From positions 1 through 64,000 of the forward strand of contig JAGCNO010000074.1 in NCBI GenBank assembly GCA_017645905.1: a stretch of 64,000 nucleotides of DNA, written 5' to 3'. Within the stretch, counting starts at the first letter, position 1, and every line of letters starts with the position of its first letter. The position numbers were made by a program, and so were the translations under genes. This document shows positions 52,134 through 60,635 of the stretch, piece after piece. Under the pieces are notes generated by a model. That model was not told the DNA's origin. It did not search any database and worked only from the letters and a program-made list of their open reading frames with translations. This DNA comes from Prevotella sp. (lineage in GTDB: Bacteria > Bacteroidota > Bacteroidia > Bacteroidales > Bacteroidaceae).

Positions 52134-53201
52134 TTACCACTGTATGGCCTGGTCCTCGTTCGGTATCTGAGTGTTCAGCTGACGTTCGAGGGTGAGGATG
52201 CCCTTGACGGTGTAGGCCATCGGGTAGTTCTCGACAGATGTGTAGTCGGTGTAATCATACTCTATACCACTGATGATGACGTAGTGGTGCATGAGGTAGG
52301 GCTGCACGTCGTCAATCTGCTCGTAGATGCGATACTGTGCAGTGCCGTGAGGCGTGAAGAGGTTCTTCTCGGCATTGTCAGAGGATAGGGTCACGGTACC
52401 CTGGTTTCCGTCAGGAGAAGTGGGATTGAACTGGAACTTCACCTTGTAGAAACGGCGGTCCACACGTGACTCGTCGATGTTGCCCATGTAGAAGAACACA
52501 CTGTTCTCATCGACCACATAGCCACGTGCCGTCTCCATACCTGTGGCATTGCTCGGGTCGGCAGCATTGGTCACGGTGAGCGTGGTAGCGGAATAGTTGC
52601 CCGAATAGTCGTTGTAGGGAAACACGCGGAGCATGGCCTTGGCGTAGTTCTTGCGCGGATGGGGCAGATAGCTGTCACTCTTCTTAATCTCCAAGGGCAG
52701 CACCCATTTCTCCACCATGTCGATACCCTTGAAGTCGAAGCTGATACGCAGCAGGCCAACGTCCTGTCCGCTATTAATCTGCACGGTAGAAGGGTATTCT
52801 GCGTATTCGCTCATGTCCTTATAGTAGAGGTCGATGATGTCGGCACGATAGGTAGGACTGCCGAAGCGTTCGTAGTTCAGGATGTCGAGCGTATCGCTAT
52901 GACCTACCTGGACGGTAAGGTTACTGCCGTTGGTGGTCGTGCCGGCCACGATGACCGGGAGGTCGTAGCTTGACTTTCCCTCACTGCCGTACATCAGGGA
53001 GCCGTCGTCGTTGTGGCGGGAGTAAGGCACGTAGACAGCCGTCACACCATTATCGTTGAGCGGGGCCTTGAAGCTGATGTACTTTTCGTACTGCTCGTCC
53101 TTCCATTCGTCGTTGCAGGAAGTCAGCGCTACGCTGAATGATAAATGACAAATGATAAATGATAAACCTATCAAGCGTCTTTTGTTTATCTTGGTATTCA
53201 T
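52134..53201 (-). CDS. Surface lipoprotein of the SusC/D locus (DUF1735-like)
   Basis: 355-residue lipoprotein with acyl-site Cys29 in 'VALTSCND'. It resembles DUF1735/DUF4973-type proteins, beta-sandwich domains found on surface glycan-binding proteins of Bacteroidota loci. It lies 24 bases after SusD and 70 bases before GH92, the usual place for a surface glycan-binding protein that helps SusC/D capture mannan. The hydrophobic core of its signal peptide ('LSFIICHLSFS') is coded by a heptamer run (GATAAAT type, 53142-53166), as in the second GH76 gene. No catalytic residues are recognised. Confidence 0.75.
   Translation of the reverse strand: MNTKINKRRLIGLSFIICHLSFSVALTSCNDEWKDEQYEKYISFKAPLNDNGVTAVYVPYSRHNDDGSLMYGSEGKSSYDLPVIVAGTTTNGSNLTVQVGHSDTLDILNYERFGSPTYRADIIDLYYKDMSEYAEYPSTVQINSGQDVGLLRISFDFKGIDMVEKWVLPLEIKKSDSYLPHPRKNYAKAMLRVFPYNDYSGNYSATTLTVTNAADPSNATGMETARGYVVDENSVFFYMGNIDESRVDRRFYKVKFQFNPTSPDGNQGTVTLSSDNAEKNLFTPHGTAQYRIYEQIDDVQPYLMHHYVIISGIEYDYTDYTSVENYPMAYTVKGILTLERQLNTQIPNEDQAIQW
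53142..53166. repeat. GATAAAT heptamer run coding a signal-peptide core
   Basis: Units GATAAAT/GACAAAT/GATAAAC on the plus strand become 'LSFIICHLSFS' of the lipoprotein signal peptide on the minus strand. Confidence 0.75.
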
Positions 53202-53225
53202 AATCTTAATGAATTATAGTTCGTG

Positions 53226-55409
53226 TTAGTCGTTGTATTTCCATCCAGGGTTCTGAACCAAGTTCTTGTTGCGCTTGAGGTCGGTGAACGAGATGGGCCA
53301 GAAGTACATCTTGTCGGTGAACGTTGCGGAGAGGTTGTAGACGGGAATGACCTGCATGAACTCCTCTCTGTTCTGAGCAGTTTGGAAGACATTAAGGCCA
53401 TAGACGCGCTTGTTCTCCTCGACGGGAGCGTCCATCCAGCGGCGGAGGTCGAAATAACGCTTGCCCTCGCCCATGAACTCAATCATACGTTCACGCTTAA
53501 TCTTTGCACGAAGGTCATCTTGGCTGGTATAGATATTGTCGGCATAGTCGGGCAGTCCGGCACGGATGCGTACGGGACGTATGCCACGCTTCATTTCACT
53601 GATGTTACGTCCGCTGATAGTGACGTCGTTACCCTTCCAGTCTTTCTGCTGGTAAGTCTTTCCCTCGGTCAGCTCGTTGAGACTCTCGGCATAGAGGAGG
53701 AGAATGTCGGCATAGCGGATGGCGGGCTCATATTTCTCGCAGATGTGGTCGTAGTTGTTCTGAGCGTTAATCCAGTCGTGCGGGTTGTAGTATTTCTTCA
53801 CGCCGATACCAGTACGCAGGTAGGAGAAAGAGTTCTTGTATCCGTCTGTTCCGGCGCGGTAGTAGGTCACTTGAACACCCCAAAGCGACTGGCTGTTGTT
53901 CTCAAGCTGCTGCCAGACGGAGCCGCTGTAGGCTACAGAGGCATAGAAGCGCGGCTCACGGCCAACATACTGCTTGCCCACATTGGTCCTCTGCGACATC
54001 TGCATCGAGCTTGCGCCGTTGTGCCATACGGGAACTTCGGGATAGGCATTGCTGCGCGCCTCGTCGCGGGTGATAAATCCTGTGGGACGCTCTCGGTCGT
54101 TGCCGGCATCGCCGGGCTGGCGCCACTCGCGGTACATGCCGTCAACGTCAGTACCGTCCTTCATATAATAGGTGTCCACCATTTTCTGCGTCAGCCCGTG
54201 GGTGTTCCATCCGTTGAGCGAGACGGGCATGGAGTGGAGCACAAGCGAGCCGATACCGTTGTCGTGGTCGCTTTTGCTCATGTTGCCGCGGGTAAAGATG
54301 AGTTCAGGATTGTTGACGGGGCTTACGCTGCCGTTGAAGAGCTTGCAGTACGACTTGTAGGGGTCGATGTTCTTCCATCCCTCAGGCCAGTTCTTGTCAG
54401 AGAACTCGGCGTCGTAAGGTGGAGCAATACTCTTGGGATAGTCGCCACCATCGGTCTGGTCGTCGAATCCATCGACATAGAGGTCATAGACACCGAGGTC
54501 GATGACGTCCTTACAGGCTGCTGCTGCACGCGCCCATTTCGTCTCGTCGTAGGTGAGCGAGAGCAGGGGTGTACCGTCGAAATTACGCAGCTGCTTGGCC
54601 ACGTCGTCGGTGACATTCGAAGGATGGTGTCCGTTCTGCAGCTGTCCGTTGGCCAGTGGGCTGGCGGCATAGGTGAGCACGATGGCACGTGTGGCCAGTG
54701 CGGCTCCGATAGTAGGTCGCATAGTATTGCTCTCGTCGCGACGGGTATATTTCAGTTCCTTAGCGGCCATGAGCATCTGGTCGGCAATATAGGTAGCACA
54801 CTCCTCGTAGGTGCTGCGCGGCGTGGCCAGTTCATCATATTCGAGCGTATAGTCGGCACCCTCGTCTGCCATGATGGGCACAGGACCGAACTTTCGGAGC
54901 AGCAGCCAGTAGAAATAGGCTCGGACGAAACGTGCCTGACCGCGATAGTCCTCAATGGCATCGGGCGAAAGGCGTTCGTTCATACCAATGTGATGGATGA
55001 ATACAGATGCCTGATAGATGCCCTGATAGCAGCGCACCCACGCGTTCTGTCCTACAGCCTCGGTGTAGTTGCCTTCATGGAAAGAGTTATACGAGGCATA
55101 GTCGGCATCCTTCGAGTCGCCGAAGGTGTTATCGCGGTCACCATAATACATGTCGTCGGCAAAATTAAAGGGATTCCAATTGCCGCCGTCGTTGCCAGTG
55201 GCACCCTTTGAACACACCTCAAAGTTGCTGCCATTGAGGAAGGCGTAGGCATGGGCCAGCCACTGGTTGGCCTGAATCTCGTCGGTGAACACGCTTTCCA
55301 GAGTTTTACGGTCGCCGAAGTACTTGTCGGAGTCGAGGTCCGTGCAGGCTGTGCAAATAGCGCAGCATACGAGACAAGCAACGATATGTTTTATATTCTT
55401 TGTTTTCAT
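53226..55409 (-). CDS. SusD/RagB-family outer-membrane glycan-binding lipoprotein
   Basis: 727 residues from the ATG at 55409, with acyl-site Cys22 in 'CAICTACTD'. The helical TPR-like SusD scaffold is seen in blocks such as 'QARFVRAYFYWLLLRKFGPV', 'YADILLLYAESLNE' and the C-terminal 'GKRYFDLRRW', all standard RagB/SusD landmarks. It is longer than typical SusD proteins (500-600). It forms the lid of the SusC transporter and binds the incoming oligosaccharide, here most likely alpha-mannan fragments. It follows SusC by 59 bases that include a GTTGAGA heptamer run (about 55432-55455). Confidence 0.94.
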   Translation of the reverse strand: MKTKNIKHIVACLVCCAICTACTDLDSDKYFGDRKTLESVFTDEIQANQWLAHAYAFLNGSNFEVCSKGATGNDGGNWNPFNFADDMYYGDRDNTFGDSKDADYASYNSFHEGNYTEAVGQNAWVRCYQGIYQASVFIHHIGMNERLSPDAIEDYRGQARFVRAYFYWLLLRKFGPVPIMADEGADYTLEYDELATPRSTYEECATYIADQMLMAAKELKYTRRDESNTMRPTIGAALATRAIVLTYAASPLANGQLQNGHHPSNVTDDVAKQLRNFDGTPLLSLTYDETKWARAAAACKDVIDLGVYDLYVDGFDDQTDGGDYPKSIAPPYDAEFSDKNWPEGWKNIDPYKSYCKLFNGSVSPVNNPELIFTRGNMSKSDHDNGIGSLVLHSMPVSLNGWNTHGLTQKMVDTYYMKDGTDVDGMYREWRQPGDAGNDRERPTGFITRDEARSNAYPEVPVWHNGASSMQMSQRTNVGKQYVGREPRFYASVAYSGSVWQQLENNSQSLWGVQVTYYRAGTDGYKNSFSYLRTGIGVKKYYNPHDWINAQNNYDHICEKYEPAIRYADILLLYAESLNELTEGKTYQQKDWKGNDVTISGRNISEMKRGIRPVRIRAGLPDYADNIYTSQDDLRAKIKRERMIEFMGEGKRYFDLRRWMDAPVEENKRVYGLNVFQTAQNREEFMQVIPVYNLSATFTDKMYFWPISFTDLKRNKNLVQNPGWKYND

Positions 55410-55468
55410 AATCTTCAATTATCAATTTTCAGAGTTGAGAGTTGAGAGTTGAGCGTTAGGGCATTTAC

Positions 55469-58400
55469 TTACAGATTAACTTGCATACCCAGGGTGACTG
55501 CCTTCGTGATGGGGTAGTCTTCTCCACGGGGCTGGTCGGGAAGCGATTCAGGATCCCACGTGTCGAAGTCCTTGGAGAGGAAAAACAGGTTGGTGGCCTG
55601 TACGAAGAAACGCACGTTCTGGAGGTGAGCCTTGTTCACAAGCGTCTTGGGAAGCGTGTAGCCGATGTCGAGGTTCTTCAGACGAAGGTAGCGTCCATCA
55701 CGCAGCCAGAAGGTGGAGGCGCGATGGTTGTTGGCATTACCGTTATAGCTCAGGCGCGGATAGGATGCGTTGACGTCCTCATTGGGCTCTATGCCCAGCA
55801 TCTGTGCCGTCTCATTATCCACCCAGCGGTTGTCGAGCAACCCCTTGAAGATGTTACCCCACTGTCCTTCGCTAAAGGCATAGACGTTTTTGCCGTAGAT
55901 AAGCGACGTGCACTTGCCGGCTCCCTGGAAATGGAGGTTGAAGTCGAAGCCCTTCCAAGCCACCGAGAGACCGAGGCCATAGATGAGGTTGGGTCGGCTG
56001 GTGGCACCGATAGCGCACTCGTCGCCTCCGTCAATGATACCGTCGCCATTGACGTCCTTGTACTTGATGTCGCCGGGCTGTACAGGTCCGAAGGTCTGTG
56101 TGGGTGAGTTACGTATATCGTCGTAATCCTTGAACAGACCGAGGGCAATAAGACCACGCACCTGGTTGATGCGGTAGCCGTGCTGGTTCTGGTAGGGATA
56201 GACATTGTTCTCCTCATCGTACTCGCCTATTTTATTCTTCGAGTAGGTCATATTACCACGCACGGTGACGCTGACGTCGCCGAAGCGCTGCTCGTAACGG
56301 AAGTTTCCGTCGATACCTCGTGAGGTCACAGAGCCGACGTTAGCCTTCGGATAGTTCATACCATTGCTATCCCAGTACTCCAGTCCCACCGTTGTCGGGA
56401 GGAATCGGCGCTCCTGGTAAATACCAGTACGCTTCTCATCGAAGTAGTCGACGGTCAGGGAGAACTTGTTGTTGAAGAGTACGAGGTCTATACCGAGGTC
56501 GTTCTTGCGAGCCACCTCCCAAGTGACGCTCTCCGAGGCCACCTGACGGTACATGGCGGTGTTGTAGGTGTTTGTATGGTCTTGTCCCCAGCTGTAGTTC
56601 GTGTTATGGTCGCCTAAGACATCACGTCCGGCCTGCGTCTCACCACTTACAAGGGTGTAGAGGTAGGGGAAGCGTGAGTTGCCCGTGGCGTCGCTACCCA
56701 CTTTACCATGAGAGAAGCGAATCTTGAACATGTCGAGCCAAGGTGCTTTCTGCTTCACCCAAGGTTCTTCGCCGATGTTCCATGCTACCGACCATGCAGG
56801 GAAGAAGCCCCAGCGGTGTCCGTCGGCAAAGTTCTCCGAGCCGTTGTAACCAAAGTTGTAATCAAAGAAGTAACGGTATTTATAATTATAGGTGAACTGT
56901 GCGGCAAGTCCTTTGTTCTTGCGTGACACGGAGTTCTTGATGTCGGTGCCCAGGTTCTGGGTAGAGATATGCTGCTGCTCAGTAAACTTCACGTTGGCTC
57001 CGAAGTTGTGGGCATCGAGGAACATGCGGTCCCAGTGGAGCAGCAGGTCGAGGAATTCCCGGCGCCAACCGCTGTTGGCCGTGCTCTGCGTCATATCCTG
57101 TGCACTCTGCACCATCTGGAAGTCAAGCTGTCCCGTCTCTGTGTTACGTGAGCGGGCAGCATAGAGTGCCGGCAGACGATGGTGCTGGATGGAGTTGTCG
57201 TTGTGAGTGTCAAATCCGAAGCGACCCGTGAACGTCAGGCCCTTGGTGATGAAGCCTAAGTCCTGCTCCAGGGTGATGTTGGTCTGAATCTCGTTTTGCC
57301 ACTCGTTGTTATAGCCCGTCTGTGTGCTTGACACCCAGGGGTTGATGTAGTTCTCGTTCAGCGTATAGTAGGTGATGCCGTCACGCACTTCAGTGTTGTA
57401 CTCACCCTTGGCAGGATAGAGTCCGTTGCTATACATCACAGGTGTGAACAGCGGGTTGTAGCCGAAAAGCTGTCCCCACACCTTGTCATCGCCGATGCCC
57501 GGTGAGTTGCGTTTGTTCAGGTTGCCGCCGATGCCCAGACGCAGCAACGTGGTCTTGGTGACGTCAATATCGACGTTCATGCGATAGTTCCAGCGCTTGT
57601 AGTTTGCGTTGGTATCATACTTATCGCGCAGTGTCTTGTCGGTCTTGTACATACCCTCGTCCTCGGTGTAGGCCATCGAGACGTAGTAGCGAGCTGTCTC
57701 ACCACCACCGCTGAGGTTCACGTTGGCACGGTAGCTCATAGCCCCGTCCTTGAGCAGCAGGTCCTGCCAGTCCACGTTGGGATAGAGGTCGGGATCAAGG
57801 CCCTCGCGGATAATCTCCAGCTCCACAGGCTGATAGAGCACACCGAGGTTACGGGTGACTCGGGCCTCGTTGAGGTAATTGGCATACTGGAATCCGTCGA
57901 CGAACTCTGGCGTGATGGTACGTGTGTTGTACGATGTCTCCACCTTACCGTTTATCTGCACCTTGCCGGCCTTACCGTGCTTCGTAGTAATCAGGATAAC
58001 GCCGTTAGCACCCTTCGAACCGTAGATGGCCGTGGCCGAGGCGTCCTTCAGCACGGAGAAGTTCTCGATGTCCTCAATGTTCAGGTCGTCAATGTTCTCG
58101 CGCTCAAAGCCGTCCACCAGGATGTAAGCCTTCGAGCTGGCACCGAATGTGGAGATACCGCGAATCCAGAACTCACTGGTGTTCTTGCCCGGCTGTCCCG
58201 AACGCTGGAAAGCCATGATGCCCGGCACGTTACCGGCCAGTGTGTTCGTCAGGTTCGAGGTGCTGTAGTGCTTCAGATCGTCCATCTTCACAGTCGAGAC
58301 TGCACCCGTGACAGTAAGTTTTTTCTGTGTGCCCATACCGGTGACGACCACCTCGTCGATGGCGTTCTGTACATCTTCCTGCATCACAATGTCGATGGTG

Positions 58401-58669
58401 GTTTTGTCACCCTTCACCAGCACTTCCTGCGGTGTGTAGCCGATGTAGGAGAACACCAGCGTGCGGTATTCCTGCACCTTGATGGTGTAGTGACCGTTAT
58501 AGTCGGTGATGGTTCCCAGGCCTTTCGCGTCCTTCACGATGACGCTGGCACCAATAACGTCTTCACCGGCGGCATCGGTCACGTGGCCTGTTATGGTCAT
58601 TTCTCTCTGTGCCAGTGCTTGCAGCGATGCGCACAGCGCCAACACTATTATCATTGCATATTTCTTCAT
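55469..58669 (-). CDS. SusC/RagA-family TonB-dependent outer-membrane transporter
   Basis: 1066-residue protein. After the signal peptide comes a carboxypeptidase-D-like domain (~24-100, 'ITGHVTDAAGEDVIGASV'), then the plug with 'DEVVVTGMGTQKK' and 'VLKDASATAIYGSKGANGVI', then the 22-strand barrel ending in aromatic-rich strands. It imports oligosaccharides into the periplasm using TonB energy, as partner of the SusD protein downstream. It starts four bases after the TIG/NHL lipoprotein stop. Length and landmarks are normal for the family; substrate inferred as alpha-mannan oligosaccharide from the downstream GH92 and GH76 genes. Confidence 0.95.
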   Translation of the reverse strand: MKKYAMIIVLALCASLQALAQREMTITGHVTDAAGEDVIGASVIVKDAKGLGTITDYNGHYTIKVQEYRTLVFSYIGYTPQEVLVKGDKTTIDIVMQEDVQNAIDEVVVTGMGTQKKLTVTGAVSTVKMDDLKHYSTSNLTNTLAGNVPGIMAFQRSGQPGKNTSEFWIRGISTFGASSKAYILVDGFERENIDDLNIEDIENFSVLKDASATAIYGSKGANGVILITTKHGKAGKVQINGKVETSYNTRTITPEFVDGFQYANYLNEARVTRNLGVLYQPVELEIIREGLDPDLYPNVDWQDLLLKDGAMSYRANVNLSGGGETARYYVSMAYTEDEGMYKTDKTLRDKYDTNANYKRWNYRMNVDIDVTKTTLLRLGIGGNLNKRNSPGIGDDKVWGQLFGYNPLFTPVMYSNGLYPAKGEYNTEVRDGITYYTLNENYINPWVSSTQTGYNNEWQNEIQTNITLEQDLGFITKGLTFTGRFGFDTHNDNSIQHHRLPALYAARSRNTETGQLDFQMVQSAQDMTQSTANSGWRREFLDLLLHWDRMFLDAHNFGANVKFTEQQHISTQNLGTDIKNSVSRKNKGLAAQFTYNYKYRYFFDYNFGYNGSENFADGHRWGFFPAWSVAWNIGEEPWVKQKAPWLDMFKIRFSHGKVGSDATGNSRFPYLYTLVSGETQAGRDVLGDHNTNYSWGQDHTNTYNTAMYRQVASESVTWEVARKNDLGIDLVLFNNKFSLTVDYFDEKRTGIYQERRFLPTTVGLEYWDSNGMNYPKANVGSVTSRGIDGNFRYEQRFGDVSVTVRGNMTYSKNKIGEYDEENNVYPYQNQHGYRINQVRGLIALGLFKDYDDIRNSPTQTFGPVQPGDIKYKDVNGDGIIDGGDECAIGATSRPNLIYGLGLSVAWKGFDFNLHFQGAGKCTSLIYGKNVYAFSEGQWGNIFKGLLDNRWVDNETAQMLGIEPNEDVNASYPRLSYNGNANNHRASTFWLRDGRYLRLKNLDIGYTLPKTLVNKAHLQNVRFFVQATNLFFLSKDFDTWDPESLPDQPRGEDYPITKAVTLGMQVNL

Positions 58670-58673
58670 AGAC

Positions 58674-60428
58674 TTATTCCTCCTTGGCTTCTAAGTTTTC
58701 TTCCATAGTAATGGTGCGGATGGCGAAGTTGCTGGTGTCCAGGATGTAGAATATAAGGGTATTCTCTCCCGTGATGGCATCGCGGTGCACGTCGTTCACC
58801 AAGCCTGTCGGACGGTGGAAGCGTGCAAAGTCGCGCAGTTCACCGTTCTCGTTGCCGTAGGTGTAGCCGTCGCTGTGCGTGTTGGCACTACCGCCGGCAT
58901 AAGTCTTCACGATACCTTCTGGCGTAAGCAGACGGATGGCATCGTTGCGACTGTCACAGAAGTAGAAGTCGTAGACGTCGTCACGACCCTCGGCCTCGTA
59001 CTGCTCGTTCTTGACGAAGGTGCCCTGATATGGGCGGCGCAGCAGGGCGGAGAGGCCCACCCCGTCGGTAAAGCCCTCGTGGCTCATGTCGCCGGCAATG
59101 CGATAGGGCGCTGAGAAACGGTGGGTCTGCTCGTTGTAGTCAGTACGCAGGATATAGTTGCGGTTGATGACCACGATATAAGCATACTTACCGCTGGGGT
59201 GAATGTCAATCTGAAACTCCCAGTTGGTGTCCTGCACAGTGAAGAGTTTTTCGAAGGCTCCCGTACCCGACGAGCTGCCAGAGTTAATGTCTGTCAGGTT
59301 ATCGTTGACGTAAGGTGACCAAGAGGTGCCGAGACCTCCCAGCGTGTCAGGCAGTATGGCAGCCCAATATTTATTCATGTCGAGACGCAACACCTCACCC
59401 TGTGTGAAACTGGTAAAGTAGAGCTCTCCGTTAGGATGGAGCGAGGCACCATTGCACTGCCGGTAGTTAGCCAGCTGGCGCACGATGGAGTTGCGGCTGA
59501 AGTTGCCGTCAGGGTCACGGTCAACGATATAGACGGAGTTGGCACGATACTGCGTATTGTCGTTGTCGGCCGAGATGATGAGGTGCTCGCGCCACTTCTT
59601 CTGGTCGGGGGTGGCGGTGGCCAGCCAGGCATCGTCGCTATAGCCGTTTTTCATGCCCGTCTCTTCATCGACGGTATAGGCATAGGTGCCGTCCTCGTTG
59701 TACATGAAGGGGTCGACGGCGAAGTCGATGGTACGCAGACGCTGGTTGGAGAATTTGCTCAGCGGCAGGATGGTCTCGACGGTTTTCTCCTTGAGGTCGA
59801 TGAGCTGGATACCGTGGGCCACGGTTCCGAAGTGGGGCTCCTGGTCATAGACCACAAAGAGCTGGTCGTGGTTGTAGGGCGAGAACTGCATCACGCCGTC
59901 GTTCTTGAAGCCGCTGCACTCGCCGAAGGGCCCGTCGAGCCAGATGGCATCCTCCTCGCGTTCATAGTTCTTACCACAGAGGCGACCTACCACCATCTTG
60001 CGTTCATACTCAAACCTACCGTCGGCGGTGCCCGTCTGCTCCTTCTGACCGTTGCCCCCTACGCTCACCTTAACGGTAGCGAAGAGATGGCTACCCTCAA
60101 TCTGATCGTAGGCAGCACCAGGGAGATAGCAGTAGATGGCGTTGCTTTTCACGGAGACCACCGTGGCTTTCTTACCGCCAATGGTGACGCTGACCATCGA
60201 CGAGTCGTTGCCGAAGTTGCTGCCCTGTATGCAGACCTGCTGTCCCACACTGCCCTTCGTAGGCGTGAAGCTCTTCACGGTGACGGGCTGCGAAGGGTCG
60301 TAGGCTGCCGATGTCTGCACTCCGACGTAGTCCTCAACGGTGGTTGAAGACTCGCAGGAGACAGCTGCACAAATGGCGCAGCCTACGAGACAGACAAAGA
60401 GAAGAAATTTGTTGTACGTTGTCTTCAT
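58674..60428 (-). CDS. IPT/TIG and NHL-type propeller lipoprotein
   Basis: 584-residue lipoprotein with acyl-site Cys25 in 'AAVSCESS'. An IPT/TIG immunoglobulin-like domain (~45-130, 'VKSFTPTKGSVGQQVCIQGS') is followed by a beta-propeller with NHL-like features ('NDAIRLLTPEGIVKTYAGGS', 'RFHRPTGLVNDV'). Such TIG/propeller proteins sit in many Bacteroidota polysaccharide loci and are thought to be surface glycan-binding proteins. It is first in the mannan operon, directly before SusC. I see no consensus promoter in the 207 bases upstream, which hold a 22-bp repeat array. Confidence 0.8.
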   Translation of the reverse strand: MKTTYNKFLLFVCLVGCAICAAVSCESSTTVEDYVGVQTSAAYDPSQPVTVKSFTPTKGSVGQQVCIQGSNFGNDSSMVSVTIGGKKATVVSVKSNAIYCYLPGAAYDQIEGSHLFATVKVSVGGNGQKEQTGTADGRFEYERKMVVGRLCGKNYEREEDAIWLDGPFGECSGFKNDGVMQFSPYNHDQLFVVYDQEPHFGTVAHGIQLIDLKEKTVETILPLSKFSNQRLRTIDFAVDPFMYNEDGTYAYTVDEETGMKNGYSDDAWLATATPDQKKWREHLIISADNDNTQYRANSVYIVDRDPDGNFSRNSIVRQLANYRQCNGASLHPNGELYFTSFTQGEVLRLDMNKYWAAILPDTLGGLGTSWSPYVNDNLTDINSGSSSGTGAFEKLFTVQDTNWEFQIDIHPSGKYAYIVVINRNYILRTDYNEQTHRFSAPYRIAGDMSHEGFTDGVGLSALLRRPYQGTFVKNEQYEAEGRDDVYDFYFCDSRNDAIRLLTPEGIVKTYAGGSANTHSDGYTYGNENGELRDFARFHRPTGLVNDVHRDAITGENTLIFYILDTSNFAIRTITMEENLEAKEE

Positions 60429-60487
60429 ATATCTATAGTTTTAATAATCTATCCTTATCCCCATTAGTAAAATAAAGCTTGTTCAGA

Positions 60488-60593
60488 GTATAAGCCGTTC
60501 TTTCTACCAGAAAAAGCCGTTCTTTCGATGGGAAAAAGCCGTTCTTTCGATAGGAAAAAGCCGTTCTTTCTATGAGAAAAAGCCGTTTTCTTT
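60488..60593. repeat. 22-bp intergenic repeat array, locus 6 (opposite orientation)
   Basis: Five units of the complement form (GAAAAAGCCGTTCTTTC) with linkers TACCA, GATGG, GATAG and TATGA. It is the only array in this orientation and lies just upstream of the mannan operon. Confidence 0.8.
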
Positions 60594-60635
60594 ATTGTTT
60601 GAACAGCTCATACTTTAGAACCTATACGGGGCATG

